Shown here one piece after another: positions 1 through 8,579 of a DNA stretch of 64,000 nt (position 1 is the stretch's first letter; each line of letters begins with the position of its first letter). The notes beneath the pieces were generated by a model. The model was not told the DNA's origin and searched no databases. It worked only from the letters and a program-made list of their open reading frames with translations. The DNA is taken from positions 62,001 to 126,000 of the forward strand of contig CAKQRQ010000002.1 in assembly GCA_934271465.1 (NCBI GenBank). Reading direction: 5' to 3'. Position numbers and translations under genes: made by a program. This DNA is from an uncultured Alphaproteobacteria bacterium (GTDB taxonomy: Bacteria > Pseudomonadota > Alphaproteobacteria > RF32 > CAG-239).

Positions 1-1149
1 AAACAGCTGAACACCGAGTAGCGCGCCATCAAGCCCAAACAATAATTTGCCGTTGACAGGCGAGGGTTGAAGATACGTTTCAGCGCTCGGCTGCGAGAAA
101 TAAAGCTTAAAATATGGAATACCGGCCGCATTCAGTCTGTCTTCATTGGCTCCGGAAATTCCGATTAAAACATCAAACAGCGTCATCAATCGGCAAGGCA
201 AAAACTTCTCAAACCGTGTCTGAATACCGCAGGCATTATCAGCCGCAATTTTGGCCGAACGAATAATGTCCGCCGCATTTTTCAGCCGCTGCGGCAGGTG
301 CGTTATCATATCCTCAAGCTCGATATTTTCGCCGCATGCAAACACATCTTCAACCGATGTTTTCATATTTTTATCAACCAAAATGCCGCCGGTTTCGCCC
401 AAACGAACATCGGCCATCACAGGCAGACGCATATCCGAGGAACTGCCTGTTGCCGCAACAGCCATATCATATTTCAACCGGCGACCGTTGCTCAAAATGA
501 CTTTGTCCTGCATGAATTCTTTGAGGCTTGTCCCAGTGATGATATTTAGGCCGCTGTCCTCAAGAATATTTTTGATTTTGGCGGCGGTGTCATAATCAAA
601 ATCTTCCAGCAAATGAGGGCGTTTGTCGATAAGTGTGACGGACGCTCCGGCCTGTGTCAAAACTTCGGCTGTTTTAAGGCCGACCAGTCCGCCGCCCAGA
701 ACGATAACCCGTCTGGCGTCAAGGCCTCTGAAATAATCCGAAATTTTTTGAGCAGAGGAGAGAGTGGACAAGGTCAAAACAGTATCGCGCAAAACGCCGG
801 AAATATCAGGCCTCAGCTGCAAGGCGGACATCGCCAAAATAAGCTTGTCATACACCAGAGACTCTCCGCCTGAAAGGAACAGACGTTTTTCTGCCGCATT
901 CCAAGAAAGAACCTCTGTGTTCAGGCGGACATCAATATTGAAAATCTGTCTCATCTGAGTCGGAGTTGCGCCGATGAGTTCATCTTTGTCTTTAATTTTT
1001 CCGGCAATCATATAAGGCAACCCGCAGGAAGAAACGGCAAGTTCCTCTGTCGGCTCAATAATGATAATCTCGGCATTTTCATCGTTGCGGCGCAAATGTG
1101 TCGCCGCCGACACGCCGGCCGATCCGCCGCCCAAAATGACAAAGCGCAT
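1..1149 (-). CDS. FAD/NAD(P)-dependent disulfide reductase, CoA-disulfide reductase/NADH oxidase type (3' part cut by window edge)
   Basis: The reading frame is open from ATG at 1149 down to base 1, giving 383 residues without a stop; the C-terminus lies outside the window. A clear AAAGGAGA ribosome binding site precedes the start. An N-terminal FAD-binding GGGSAG motif (about residues 7-12) and a second nucleotide-binding GGGLVG motif (about 152-157) bracket the reductase core, and VFACGE marks the second FAD contact. Cys42 in SSCGLPY is the redox-active cysteine typical of CoA-disulfide reductase, NADH peroxidase and water-forming NADH oxidase. Expected role is thiol-disulfide or oxygen/peroxide reduction with NAD(P)H in the cytoplasm. 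Which of these substrates it uses cannot be told from sequence. A rhodanese domain, found in some relatives, could lie beyond the window edge. Confidence 0.85.
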   Translation of the reverse strand, partial: MRFVILGGGSAGVSAATHLRRNDENAEIIIIEPTEELAVSSCGLPYMIAGKIKDKDELIGATPTQMRQIFNIDVRLNTEVLSWNAAEKRLFLSGGESLVYDKLILAMSALQLRPDISGVLRDTVLTLSTLSSAQKISDYFRGLDARRVIVLGGGLVGLKTAEVLTQAGASVTLIDKRPHLLEDFDYDTAAKIKNILEDSGLNIITGTSLKEFMQDKVILSNGRRLKYDMAVAATGSSSDMRLPVMADVRLGETGGILVDKNMKTSVEDVFACGENIELEDMITHLPQRLKNAADIIRSAKIAADNACGIQTRFEKFLPCRLMTLFDVLIGISGANEDRLNAAGIPYFKLYFSQPSAETYLQPSPVNGKLLFGLDGALLGVQLF

Positions 1150-1287
1150 TTTATTCTCCTTTAAAGCAACATCTGCAAGCAAATATAAGCGCTGTTTTTT
1201 GTTTTTTTAGATGAGGCGGATTTCCCTTGCCGAATAAAGGATAATCTGTTAAGCTCTGAAACAAGTGATAAAAACAGGATAAAACAG

Positions 1288-1774
1288 ATGAAAACACTTT
1301 TCGATATCCAACTTAAACAAAAAAGGGATAGGAGTTATATTTGGAACATTTGAAGGATTGCATTTAGGACATAGGTCTATGTTAAAAACAGCAAAAGCTT
1401 TATGTTCTGAATTGTATATAGGAATAGAAGATCAACAAAAAGCCTTGGAGCGCAAAAGGAATAAGCATCCAATACAATCAAATGAAAGTAGAAAGAAAAA
1501 AATAGAAGATTCTGGGGTTGCAGATTCGGAGCATATATTTGTCAGAGAAAGTGCAAAAAAAGATATAGAAAGAATACGGCACGAGGGAAAAGAAATTAAG
1601 ACGCTTTTTGTTGGAGAAACACAAAATGATAATAATGAAATAATAGATGCTGTTGAATATTGCATAAAAGAAGGAATTCAAGTTCTTGCTATCACAAGAT
1701 TACGAACTACTAATAATGAATTAGATATTTCTTCAACATCATTGTATAATTTTAAGAAAGGAAAAGGGCGATAA
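1288..1774 (+). pseudogene. Cytidylyltransferase-like protein (HxGH family), apparently frameshifted near its 5' end
   Basis: The frame ending at 1774 encodes GTFEGLHLGH followed by about 135 residues and ends with an ISST motif, matching small nucleotidyltransferases of the TagD/CoaD type (HxGH motif, C-terminal ISTT-like motif). In that frame no ATG or GTG precedes the motif: an in-frame stop lies at 1289-1291 and the only usual start is TTG at 1358, which would cut off the GTFEG strand that the fold needs. An ATG at 1288 in another frame reads MKTLFDIQLKQ and joins the GTFEG frame if one A is dropped from the six-A run at 1319-1324. So this is either a homopolymer indel (real or an assembly error) or a gene with a non-standard start. 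Composition is AT-rich compared with flanking genes, suggesting acquisition. The likely role is transfer of CMP or AMP to a phosphorylated substrate; the substrate is unknown. Confidence 0.55.
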
Positions 1775-2535
1775 TGAAAATAATCGTCATGAATAATCAA
1801 AAATTTTTAGAGTTCCCTCATATTTGCAAAACACGTTTGGAACTGTTCCATAAACTCAAAAAAGAATATTCTAAAAAGATAAATGGTTTTTATTCGTTAA
1901 ACAGCGAAATTGTTTTTGTTGAGTTTGATGAGGTGGATAATAATTGGAATTTTTCAGAAATAAAAGACAAAGATATTTTAATGGAATTATCTTTTTTGAA
2001 GTTATATAAAAAAGCGGTTGCTTTTGCGCCGGAAAAGCATGGACAACAAAAATACGGCGGCTTTTTGCCTTATGCGTATCATCTGAAACAAACAGATAAG
2101 GTTATTGATGCTTTTGCTGAGGAAATTCCGCTTGGTAATTTCTTTAAATTAAAAACAGCCTGTTGGCTGCATGATGTGTTAGAAGATACGCCGATAAATT
2201 TTGAACAGTTAAGCCGCGAATTTACACCTGAAATAGCGGATATTGTTTTAAGAGTAACAAAAATAAATGAAGACAACACCATAGAATTCGAAAAAAGCTA
2301 TTATGAAAATATGGCCAAAAATCCGCTGGCTGTTTATGTTAAAATAGCAGACAAGAGTGCGAATGCCAAACAAACCATAAAAGATAAATCTGTTTGGCAT
2401 GCTCAAAGGCTTGTCAAAGGTCATGTGCTCTTTCAAAAATGCACATACGGACAAATCAAGGCGGATAAGATGAAAAATTATTTAGATAATTTAATCAAAA
2501 AATTAGAAAAGATATCCTATGAAAAAAACGCTTGA
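1774..2535 (+). CDS. Small HD-domain hydrolase resembling the (p)ppGpp hydrolase domain of SpoT/MESH1
   Basis: This 253-residue protein starts at an ATG that overlaps the previous stop by one base, so the two genes are probably co-transcribed. The central region carries the H-HD-D metal site of SpoT-like hydrolases: His89 (KHGQQ), His133-Asp134 with Glu137-Asp138 in WLHDVLEDT, and Asp193/Asn197 in KIADKSAN. There is no synthetase, TGS or ACT domain, so it would be a stand-alone hydrolase acting on a nucleotide 3'-pyrophosphate or a related phosphate ester. The first 80 residues match no family I recognise. The gene is markedly AT-rich like its upstream neighbour and unlike ffh, which suggests that the pair came in together. 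Substrate assignment to (p)ppGpp is inference from the motif only. Confidence 0.75.
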   Translation: MKIIVMNNQKFLEFPHICKTRLELFHKLKKEYSKKINGFYSLNSEIVFVEFDEVDNNWNFSEIKDKDILMELSFLKLYKKAVAFAPEKHGQQKYGGFLPYAYHLKQTDKVIDAFAEEIPLGNFFKLKTACWLHDVLEDTPINFEQLSREFTPEIADIVLRVTKINEDNTIEFEKSYYENMAKNPLAVYVKIADKSANAKQTIKDKSVWHAQRLVKGHVLFQKCTYGQIKADKMKNYLDNLIKKLEKISYEKNA

Positions 2536-2599
2536 CAGCGTTGAAAAAAACATCTATAAAACACCTGAATTTTCTAATTAAAAGGCTTGAAAATTTACA

Positions 2600-2644
2600 C
2601 ACTCCAAGGAGTGCCGCCAGTCAGCGAGGGTTCGCACACTGGCG
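2600..2644 (+). promoter_or_regulatory. Two strong hairpins in the leader just before ffh
   Basis: A small stem CACTC/GAGTG (2600-2604 with 2609-2613) is followed at once by a long stem: CGCCAGT (2615-2621) pairs with ACTGGCG (2638-2644), and inside it GCGA (2624-2627) pairs with TCGC (2632-2635) around a GGGT loop. There is no T run after it, so it does not look like an intrinsic terminator. It ends 23 bases before the ffh start. It may be a leader structure or part of a small RNA. I do not see the conserved SRP RNA loop sequence in it. Confidence 0.5.
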
Positions 2645-2667
2645 TGCAACAGTTTATAGGTATATGA

Positions 2668-4059
2668 ATGTTTGAGAATTTGAGTGACAAACTGACGGCT
2701 GTGTTTAATAAGATTACTTCGCGCGGCGTTTTGACCGAGGAAGACATCAACACAACCATGCGTGAAATCCGCGTTGCCTTGCTGGAAGCGGATGTGGCGC
2801 TGCCGGTCGTCAAAGACTTTATTGCCCATGTCAAAGAACAAGCGCTGGGCGAAAAGGTTGTCCGCTCCATTCAGCCCGGACAGATGGTTGTCAAAATCGT
2901 CCATGACGAACTGTTAAAACTCCTGAGTTCTGAAAATGAAGAGCTGAACCTGAAAGCGCCGTCGCCGGTTTGCGTGCTGCTGTGCGGGTTACAGGGGTCC
3001 GGCAAGACGACGACGGCGGCCAAAATCGCCAAACGTCTGGCGGCCAGACAAAAAAAGAAAGTATTATTGGTTTCATTAGATATTTATCGTCCGGCGGCGC
3101 AGGAACAATTGGCGCAGTTGGCGGAACGTATCGGCGGATATTCTCTGCCGATCGTCAAGGGCGAAAAGCCCGCCGCAACAACGCACCGCGCGCTGGAATT
3201 TGCCAAAAAAGGCGGTTTTGATGTGGTTATCTTGGACTCGGCGGGGCGTCTGCATATTGATCAGGCGCTGATGGACGAGGTCAAAGAAGTCAAAAAAATC
3301 GCCAATCCGACAGAGGTTTTGCTGGTGGCCGATGCCATGATCGGGCAAGACGCCTGCACGGTGGCCAAAGAATTTAATGACCAAATCGGCGTGACGGGGC
3401 TTGTGTTGACGCGTATTGACGGGTCTTCCAGAGCCGGCGCGGCTTTGTCCATGAAAATGGTTGCCAATGTGCCGATTAAATTTTTGGGTTTTGGCGAAAA
3501 CCTGGACGAGATTGAAGAATTTCATGCCGACCGGTTGGCCGGACGCATCTTGGGGCAGGGCGATGTTGTGTCTTTGGTCGAAAAAGCCATCGACACCGTC
3601 AATAAAGAAGATGCCGAAAAGCTGGCTCAAAAAATGATGAAAGGGGCGTTTACGCTGGAAGATATGCTTTCCCAGCTCAAACAGATCCAAAAAATGGGCT
3701 CTATCGGCGGTATTATGGGAATGTTACCCGGAATGTCAAAGTTTTCGGGCGCTGTTGAAGCGGCCGGCGGCGATAAGCTCATCAAAAAACAAGAGGCGAT
3801 TATCTTGTCGATGACGCCTCAGGAGCGCAAAAATCCGGATATCATCAAGGCTTCGCGCAAAAGACGCATTGCGTGCGGAGCCGGTGTGGAAGTTCATGAC
3901 GTCAACAGGCTGCTCAAATCTTATGAGCAGATGTCTGCGATGATGAAGCAAATGGGCAAATTCGGCGGAATATCCAAACTGCTCGGATCGGCCTTGTTAA
4001 AAAAATCTCCGTTCGGCGGATTGCCGTTTGGAGGAACAGGGGGCAAATTTCCCTTCTGA
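2668..4059 (+). CDS. ffh: Signal recognition particle protein Ffh (SRP54)
   Basis: The 463-residue protein is of normal length for bacterial Ffh. The N domain occupies about residues 1-85. The GTPase G domain follows with GLQGSGKTTT (P-loop, about 107-116), DIYRPAAQEQL, DSAGRLHID and TRIDGSSRAGAA, and the methionine-rich M domain starts near 300 with MLPGM. Ffh binds 4.5S RNA and signal sequences of nascent inner-membrane proteins and delivers ribosomes to FtsY. ATG 2668 is taken as start because it gives the standard MFENLSDKL N-terminus; no good Shine-Dalgarno is visible, and a hairpin leader sits just upstream. It heads the ffh-rpsP-rimM-trmD-rplS cluster common in proteobacteria. Confidence 0.97.
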   Translation: MFENLSDKLTAVFNKITSRGVLTEEDINTTMREIRVALLEADVALPVVKDFIAHVKEQALGEKVVRSIQPGQMVVKIVHDELLKLLSSENEELNLKAPSPVCVLLCGLQGSGKTTTAAKIAKRLAARQKKKVLLVSLDIYRPAAQEQLAQLAERIGGYSLPIVKGEKPAATTHRALEFAKKGGFDVVILDSAGRLHIDQALMDEVKEVKKIANPTEVLLVADAMIGQDACTVAKEFNDQIGVTGLVLTRIDGSSRAGAALSMKMVANVPIKFLGFGENLDEIEEFHADRLAGRILGQGDVVSLVEKAIDTVNKEDAEKLAQKMMKGAFTLEDMLSQLKQIQKMGSIGGIMGMLPGMSKFSGAVEAAGGDKLIKKQEAIILSMTPQERKNPDIIKASRKRRIACGAGVEVHDVNRLLKSYEQMSAMMKQMGKFGGISKLLGSALLKKSPFGGLPFGGTGGKFPF

Positions 4060-4109
4060 TTGAAGAAGGATTTGCCTGTAAAGTAAATTAAAAAAAGAAA
4101 GGAAAACAA

Positions 4110-4523
4110 ATGTCAGTTCGTATCAGACTGTCTCGTGGTGGTTCTAAAAAACGTCCGTTTTACAAGGTAGTTGCTGCTGATCAGCGCGCTCCCCGCGACG
4201 GAAGATTTATTGAAAGATTGGGTTCTTACAATCCGTTGTTGCCCAAAGATCACGCTGACAGATTTGTCATTGATGAAGAAAGAGTAAAATATTGGTTGTC
4301 CAAAGGGGCGCAGCCGACAGAAAGACTTGAGAAGCTGTTGTCCAAATTGGGTTTGGTCAATGCGCCCAAAATCCACGAACAGCCCAAGAAATCTGCGCCC
4401 AAGGCTAAGACTGTTGAGCGTATGAAGGCCAAAGAAGAAAAAGCCGCTGCTGCTGCCGCTGCTGCCGCTGAGGCTGCTGCTTCAGCTGAAGCTCCGGCCG
4501 AAGAAGCTGCTTCTGCCGAATAA
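4110..4523 (+). CDS. rpsP: 30S ribosomal protein S16 with long alanine/glutamate-rich tail
   Basis: The first 80 or so residues are a canonical S16 ([20 protein letters not shown], then [11 protein letters not shown]), a small-subunit protein that binds 16S rRNA early in assembly. The protein is 137 residues, whereas S16 is often 80-90; the extra C-terminus is Lys-rich and then almost only Ala and Glu, a tail type seen in several alphaproteobacteria. The coding DNA for the tail (about 4440-4520) is a run of GCT/GCC triplets and so is prone to slippage. AAAGGAAAACAA precedes ATG 4110. It lies 50 bases after ffh and 26 bases before rimM. Confidence 0.97.
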   Translation: MSVRIRLSRGGSKKRPFYKVVAADQRAPRDGRFIERLGSYNPLLPKDHADRFVIDEERVKYWLSKGAQPTERLEKLLSKLGLVNAPKIHEQPKKSAPKAKTVERMKAKEEKAAAAAAAAAEAAASAEAPAEEAASAE

Positions 4524-4549
4524 TATTATAAATTGAGGTTTGTATATTT

Positions 4550-5080
4550 ATGAAAAACGAAAAAGTCTGTTTAGGCGCGATTGTCGGGGTGCACGGCATC
4601 AAAGGAGAAGTCAAGGTCAAAAGCTTTTCTGATGACGAACGCCATTTGACGCGTTACGGCGTGTTAAGCAACGAAGCCGGCGACAAGACTTTTGATGTAA
4701 AAATTGTCGGACATTCTAAAGATCTGTTGAGGGTCAAGATTAAAGGCGTTGACGATAGAAACACAGCCGAAACCCTCATCGGAACGGGGCTTTATGTCAA
4801 AAGAGACGCGCTGCCCGAGCTGAGCGGTGAAGAATATTATCACACCGACCTGATAGGACTTGAGGCGCGCGGCAAAGACGGACAAAAAGTAGGAACGGTT
4901 GACGCCGTTTACAACTTTGGCGCCGGCGACATTCTGGAGCTTAGGCTCAATGACGGAAGTCAGGAAATGCTGCCGTTCACAACGGCTTTTGTTCCGACCG
5001 TAAATATCAAAGACCGCTTTATTATTGTTGAGATGATGCATTTTGCTGCTGATGACGAGGACGGAGAGAATGAAGGTTAA
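4550..5080 (+). CDS. rimM: Ribosome maturation factor RimM
   Basis: This 176-residue protein has the two-domain layout of RimM. The N-terminal barrel has VCLGAIVGVHGIKGEVKVKS, and the C-terminal PRC-barrel has YYHTDLIGLEA and GAGDILEL. RimM helps to process 16S rRNA and to assemble the head of the 30S subunit, and it binds S19. Its position between rpsP and trmD is the classic arrangement. The gene ends in an acidic tail and overlaps the trmD start by 11 bases, which suggests translational coupling. A GAGG element lies about 12 bases upstream of the ATG. Confidence 0.96.
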   Translation: MKNEKVCLGAIVGVHGIKGEVKVKSFSDDERHLTRYGVLSNEAGDKTFDVKIVGHSKDLLRVKIKGVDDRNTAETLIGTGLYVKRDALPELSGEEYYHTDLIGLEARGKDGQKVGTVDAVYNFGAGDILELRLNDGSQEMLPFTTAFVPTVNIKDRFIIVEMMHFAADDEDGENEG

Positions 5081-5759
5081 GGTTTTAACCATATTTCCCG
5101 AACTCTTCCCCGGATTTTTGGGCGTTTCTTTGACCGGAAAGGCTCTTGACGAGGGAAAATGGTCTCTTGAGACCGTCAACATCAGAGATTATGCTTTTGA
5201 TAAACACGGATCGGTTGATGACACGCCCTCGGGCGGCGGCGCGGGAATGATTATGCGCGCTGACGTTTTGGGTGCGGCGCTCAAAGCCAATTACACAAAC
5301 GGGCGGCTGATAAATATGTCGCCGAGGGGAATGCCTTTGACACAGGCCAAAGTGCACGAGCTCTCCCAAGAAGAAAACCTGACGATTATCTGTTCGCGGT
5401 TTGAAGGGATAGACGAGCGGGTTTTGGAGGCTTACGGGGCAGAGGACATTTCCATCGGGGATTATATTTTAACCGGAGGCGAACAGGCGGCCATGATTAT
5501 GCTTGATGCAATTGTCAGGTTGCTCCCCGGAGTTCTGGGAAACGCCGAATCAACTTTGTCCGAAAGCTTTGAGGCCGACTTGCTGGAATATCCGCAATAC
5601 ACGCGTCCGACCTTTTGGGAAGGCCGTGAAATACCGGAAATTCTGATATCGGGGCATCATCAAAAGATTGCCGATTGGCGTCATCTCAAATCGGAAGAAA
5701 TCACAAAAGTCCGCAGGCCGGACCTGTGGAAAAAATATCTTGCATCTAAGCAAAATTAG
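5070..5759 (+). CDS. trmD: tRNA (guanine-N1)-methyltransferase TrmD
   Basis: TrmD methylates G37 next to the anticodon with S-adenosylmethionine and so prevents +1 frameshifting. The 229-residue product shows the SPOUT knot signature: [20 protein letters not shown] and [12 protein letters not shown] followed by LLPGVLGN. I chose ATG 5070 ([16 protein letters not shown]) because all TrmD proteins begin near this strand; the in-frame ATG at 5043 lies deep inside rimM and would add nine unrelated residues. The gene overlaps rimM by 11 bases and is followed by rplS after 41 bases. Confidence 0.96.
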   Translation: MKVKVLTIFPELFPGFLGVSLTGKALDEGKWSLETVNIRDYAFDKHGSVDDTPSGGGAGMIMRADVLGAALKANYTNGRLINMSPRGMPLTQAKVHELSQEENLTIICSRFEGIDERVLEAYGAEDISIGDYILTGGEQAAMIMLDAIVRLLPGVLGNAESTLSESFEADLLEYPQYTRPTFWEGREIPEILISGHHQKIADWRHLKSEEITKVRRPDLWKKYLASKQN

Positions 5760-5800
5760 GTGTAAAAGCTAACCAACATATAATGAAAAAGGGTAAAACG

Positions 5801-6196
5801 ATGAACATTATCGAAAATATTGAAAAAGAGCAGATGGCAAAGTTGCTCGAAGGTAAAAATCTTCCCGACTTCAAACCCGGCGATACTCTTAAAGTTCATA
5901 CCAAAGTCAAAGAGGGTGACAGAGAGCGTATTCAGGTTTATGAAGGTGTTTGCATTGCTCGTAAAAACGACGGATTGAACTCTTCCTTTACCGTTCGCAA
6001 AATTTCTTTCGGCGAAGGCGTAGAGAGAGTTTTCCCGCTGTATTCTCCCAATGTTGCCAAGATTGAAGTTTCTCGTATCGGTAAAGTCCGCCGCGCGAAA
6101 TTGTATTTCTTGCGTGCGTTGCGCGGCCGTTCGGCTCGTATTGCCGACGATTTGTCTGCAACCACAAAGACAAAAGAAGAGGAAAAAGGCGAATAA
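5801..6196 (+). CDS. rplS: 50S ribosomal protein L19
   Basis: L19 sits at the 30S-50S interface. This 131-residue product has the standard features: the N-terminal [13 protein letters not shown] helix, [18 protein letters not shown], the [19 protein letters not shown] strand and [12 protein letters not shown] 5801 is preferred over the in-frame ATG at 5783 because it gives the family-typical MNII start and is preceded by AAAGGG, which itself lies in the upstream extension. The last gene of the ribosomal cluster, it is followed by a strong terminator 26 bases downstream. Confidence 0.95.
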   Translation: MNIIENIEKEQMAKLLEGKNLPDFKPGDTLKVHTKVKEGDRERIQVYEGVCIARKNDGLNSSFTVRKISFGEGVERVFPLYSPNVAKIEVSRIGKVRRAKLYFLRALRGRSARIADDLSATTKTKEEEKGE

Positions 6197-6221
6197 TATT
6201 TCTTATTCGACGAAAATTTTT

Positions 6222-6254
6222 GAAAGAGGCGGAGTTTTCCGCCTCTTTCTTTTG
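6222..6254 (+). terminator. Intrinsic terminator after rplS
   Basis: GAAAGAGGCGGA (6222-6233) and CCGCCTCTTTC form a GC-rich 11-12 bp stem around GTTTT, followed by a T-rich run. It closes the ffh-rplS operon. Confidence 0.9.
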
Positions 6255-6275
6255 TGTGTATGTGCGAAACAAAGG

Positions 6276-6304
6276 TTGATTGTTATCAAACGGGCGGTTA
6301 AAAT
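6276..6304 (+). promoter_or_regulatory. Probable sigma-70-type promoter of the rhamnose operon
   Basis: TTGATT (6276-6281) and TAAAAT (6299-6304) are separated by exactly 17 bases, right after the rplS terminator and about 35 bases before the rfbA start. A transcription start near 6311 is expected. This is a prediction from consensus only. Confidence 0.55.
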
Positions 6305-6338
6305 CGACTCATAAAGTTAACAACTTCAGGAGTTTTTG

Positions 6339-7229
6339 ATGAAAGGAATTATTTTAGCCGGCGGAAGCGGCACAAGGCTCTATCCGTTGACAAAAACCGT
6401 ATCCAAACAGCTTTTACCTGTTTATGACAAACCGATGATTTATTATCCGCTGTCAACTTTGCTGTTGTTTGGCATAAAAGATATTTTGATTATTTCTACG
6501 CCGCATGATACGCCGAATATTGAAGGTTTGTTCGGAGACGGACATAAACTCGGGCTTAATATTCAATATGCCGTCCAGGCCGAACCCAAAGGAATCGCTC
6601 AGGCTTTTACCATCGGAGCGGATTTTATCGGCGATGAGGAAGTCTGCCTGATTTTGGGTGACAACATCTTTTACATGGGCGAGCAGTTTCACTTTTTTGA
6701 AGAAGAAGTTTCCCGTAACAAGGATAAAAACGCCACGATTTTTGCCTATCACGTGTCCGATCCGGAGCGTTTCGGCGTTGTGGAATTTGATTCTAATTTC
6801 AAGGCGCTTTCCATAGAGGAAAAGCCCCAAAAGCCCAAGTCAAATTATGCCTCTGTTGGTTTGTATTTTTATCCGGCAGATGTTGTCGAAAAAGCCCGCA
6901 ATCTCAAACCTTCCGCGCGCGGTGAGCTTGAAATCACGGATTTGAACAACCTCTATCTTAAAGAAGGGCGCCTGAATGTTGTTCCGATGAAACGCGGCAA
7001 TGCGTGGCTTGATGCGGGAACACCGGAAAGTCTGATGGCGTCTTCGTCGTTTGTTCAGATTATTGAGGCGCGCCAAGGCTTGAAAATTGCCTGTATCGAG
7101 GAAATCGCCTATCGCCGCGGTTTTATTGATGATTCCCAGATGAAAGCCCTGATTGATGAGCTGAAAGACGGCAATATGTATAAAAAATATTTGCAGAAAG
7201 TGTTTGAGGAATACCATGAACTTTATTAA
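6339..7229 (+). CDS. rfbA: Glucose-1-phosphate thymidylyltransferase RfbA (RmlA)
   Basis: This enzyme makes dTDP-glucose from dTTP and glucose-1-phosphate, the first step to dTDP-L-rhamnose. The 296-residue protein has the nucleotide-binding GGSGTRLYPLT signature, KQLLPVYDKPMIYYPL, and NAWLDAGTPESL near the substrate site. ATG 6339 is used: it has CAGGAG seven bases upstream and gives MKGIILAGG, while the frame's earlier TTG at 6336 has no advantage. It is the first gene of rfbA-rfbC-rfbD-rfbB, with overlaps or tight spacing throughout, so all four steps of the pathway are encoded together. The product probably feeds O-antigen, capsule or another surface glycan. Confidence 0.96.
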   Translation: MKGIILAGGSGTRLYPLTKTVSKQLLPVYDKPMIYYPLSTLLLFGIKDILIISTPHDTPNIEGLFGDGHKLGLNIQYAVQAEPKGIAQAFTIGADFIGDEEVCLILGDNIFYMGEQFHFFEEEVSRNKDKNATIFAYHVSDPERFGVVEFDSNFKALSIEEKPQKPKSNYASVGLYFYPADVVEKARNLKPSARGELEITDLNNLYLKEGRLNVVPMKRGNAWLDAGTPESLMASSSFVQIIEARQGLKIACIEEIAYRRGFIDDSQMKALIDELKDGNMYKKYLQKVFEEYHELY

Positions 7230-7764
7230 GACGGACATTGACGGCGTTTATATCATAGAGCCGAAAATCTGGCCGGACGCCCGCGGATATTTTTTTGAAA
7301 GTTACAACAAAAAAATTTTCGACGAGGCTGGATTGATATACGACTTTGTTCAGGACAATCAGTCCAAGTCAAGCTATGGCACCATCCGCGGACTTCATTT
7401 TCAAAAGGGCGAGTTTTCGCAAGCCAAGCTTGTGCGCGCAATTGAGGGAACCGTCTTAGATGTGGCGGTTGACCTGCGCGCCGGATCAAAAACTTTTGGC
7501 AAGCATGTCGCGGTTGAACTGTCCGCCGAAAATAACCGCCAGCTGATGATACCGCGGGGTTTTGCGCACGGGTTTTCGGTATTGAGCGAGACGGCCGTCT
7601 TTACCTACAAATGCGACAATGTCTATAACAAAGCCTCGGAAGGCGGTTTGATGTGGAATGACAAAGACATCGGCATTGATTGGAAAATTCCAGCCGACAA
7701 AGTCATTTTGTCCGATAAAGATAGAAAACATCCCTCGTTAAAGGAGTTTGAGCCGTGTTTTTAG
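7216..7764 (+). CDS. rfbC: dTDP-4-dehydrorhamnose 3,5-epimerase RfbC (RmlC)
   Basis: RfbC epimerises C3 and C5 of dTDP-4-keto-6-deoxyglucose. The 182-residue cupin has the family signature IRGLHFQ with the catalytic base His61, RGYFFESYN near the N-terminus, and FTYKCDNVYN carrying the active-site tyrosine. ATG 7216 is chosen, preceded by TGAGG; it overlaps the end of rfbA by 14 bases. The next gene, rfbD, starts ten bases before the rfbC stop. It is the third pathway enzyme although second in gene order. Confidence 0.95.
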   Translation: MNFIKTDIDGVYIIEPKIWPDARGYFFESYNKKIFDEAGLIYDFVQDNQSKSSYGTIRGLHFQKGEFSQAKLVRAIEGTVLDVAVDLRAGSKTFGKHVAVELSAENNRQLMIPRGFAHGFSVLSETAVFTYKCDNVYNKASEGGLMWNDKDIGIDWKIPADKVILSDKDRKHPSLKEFEPCF

Positions 7765-8579
7765 TCGTCGGATGCAACGGGCAGCTGGGAACAGAGCTCA
7801 AAGCACTTTTGGGCGCTCAGGCGGAATATGTCGACAGAGAAGATTTGGACATCACAGATGAGGCCGCTGTCAAAGCCTTCTTTGACAAACAAGCCTATGA
7901 GTTTGTTATCAACTGCGCAGCTTACACGGCTGTGGATTTGGCCGAAGACAATGCCGAAACGGCGCGCAAAGTCAATGAAGACGGCGTGCGCAATCTGGCG
8001 CGTTACGGCAAACGGATTATCCATATCTCGACGGATTATGTGTTTGATGGAACAGGGCACAAACCTTATGAGCCCGAGGATAAAACCAATCCGGTTTCGG
8101 TCTATGGTCTGACCAAACGCAGCGGCGAACAGGCGGCCTTACAAGAAGCCGATACAGCCGTTGTTATCCGCACGGCGTGGCTGTATTCGCCCTATGGAAA
8201 CAATTTTGTAAAGACTATGCGCCGCCTTGGAGCAGAACGGGAAAGTCTGAATGTCGTCTACGACCAAATCGGAACGCCGACCTATGCCGCGGATTTGGCT
8301 CAAACAATTGTCGAGATGATGCCCCAAATCAAAAGCGGAACAAAAGAAATTTACCATCTGACGGACGAGGGTGTTTGCTCATGGTATGATTTTGCCTGTG
8401 AGATTATGTCGCTCTCGGGGCTCAAATGCCGTGTTTGCCCGATACCCTCAAGCGCTTACCCGACAAAGGCCAAGCGCCCATTTTATTCAGTATTAAGTAA
8501 AGAAAAAATTAAACGTGATTTTAAGATAACCATTCCCTATTGGAAGGAGAGTTTAGTCAAATGTCTGAAACTATTTTAA
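7755..8579 (+). CDS. rfbD: dTDP-4-dehydrorhamnose reductase RfbD (RmlD)
   Basis: RfbD reduces the 4-keto group with NAD(P)H to give dTDP-L-rhamnose, the last step. The 274-residue short-chain dehydrogenase has the Rossmann motif GCNGQLG (residues 6-12), STDYVFDG, and the catalytic Tyr117-x3-Lys121 pair (YGLTK). Translation begins at GTG 7755, overlapping rfbC by ten bases; the only nearby in-frame alternative would lose the Rossmann strand. The 3' end overlaps rfbB by 19 bases. Such overlaps along the operon point to coupled translation. Confidence 0.94.
   Translation: MFLVVGCNGQLGTELKALLGAQAEYVDREDLDITDEAAVKAFFDKQAYEFVINCAAYTAVDLAEDNAETARKVNEDGVRNLARYGKRIIHISTDYVFDGTGHKPYEPEDKTNPVSVYGLTKRSGEQAALQEADTAVVIRTAWLYSPYGNNFVKTMRRLGAERESLNVVYDQIGTPTYAADLAQTIVEMMPQIKSGTKEIYHLTDEGVCSWYDFACEIMSLSGLKCRVCPIPSSAYPTKAKRPFYSVLSKEKIKRDFKITIPYWKESLVKCLKLF

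Noticed and set aside
1319..1325. A_AAA_AAG heptamer as a programmed -1 frameshift site before the cytidylyltransferase
   Set aside because: The heptamer is out of phase with the ATG 1288 frame, and a +1, not -1, shift would be needed to enter the GTFEG frame.
2600..2644. Hairpins before ffh as the 4.5S SRP RNA gene
   Set aside because: Too short, and the conserved SRP RNA domain IV loop sequence is absent.
3076..3690. 204-codon minus-strand open frame opposite ffh
   Set aside because: Shadow of ffh; composition typical of antisense frames.
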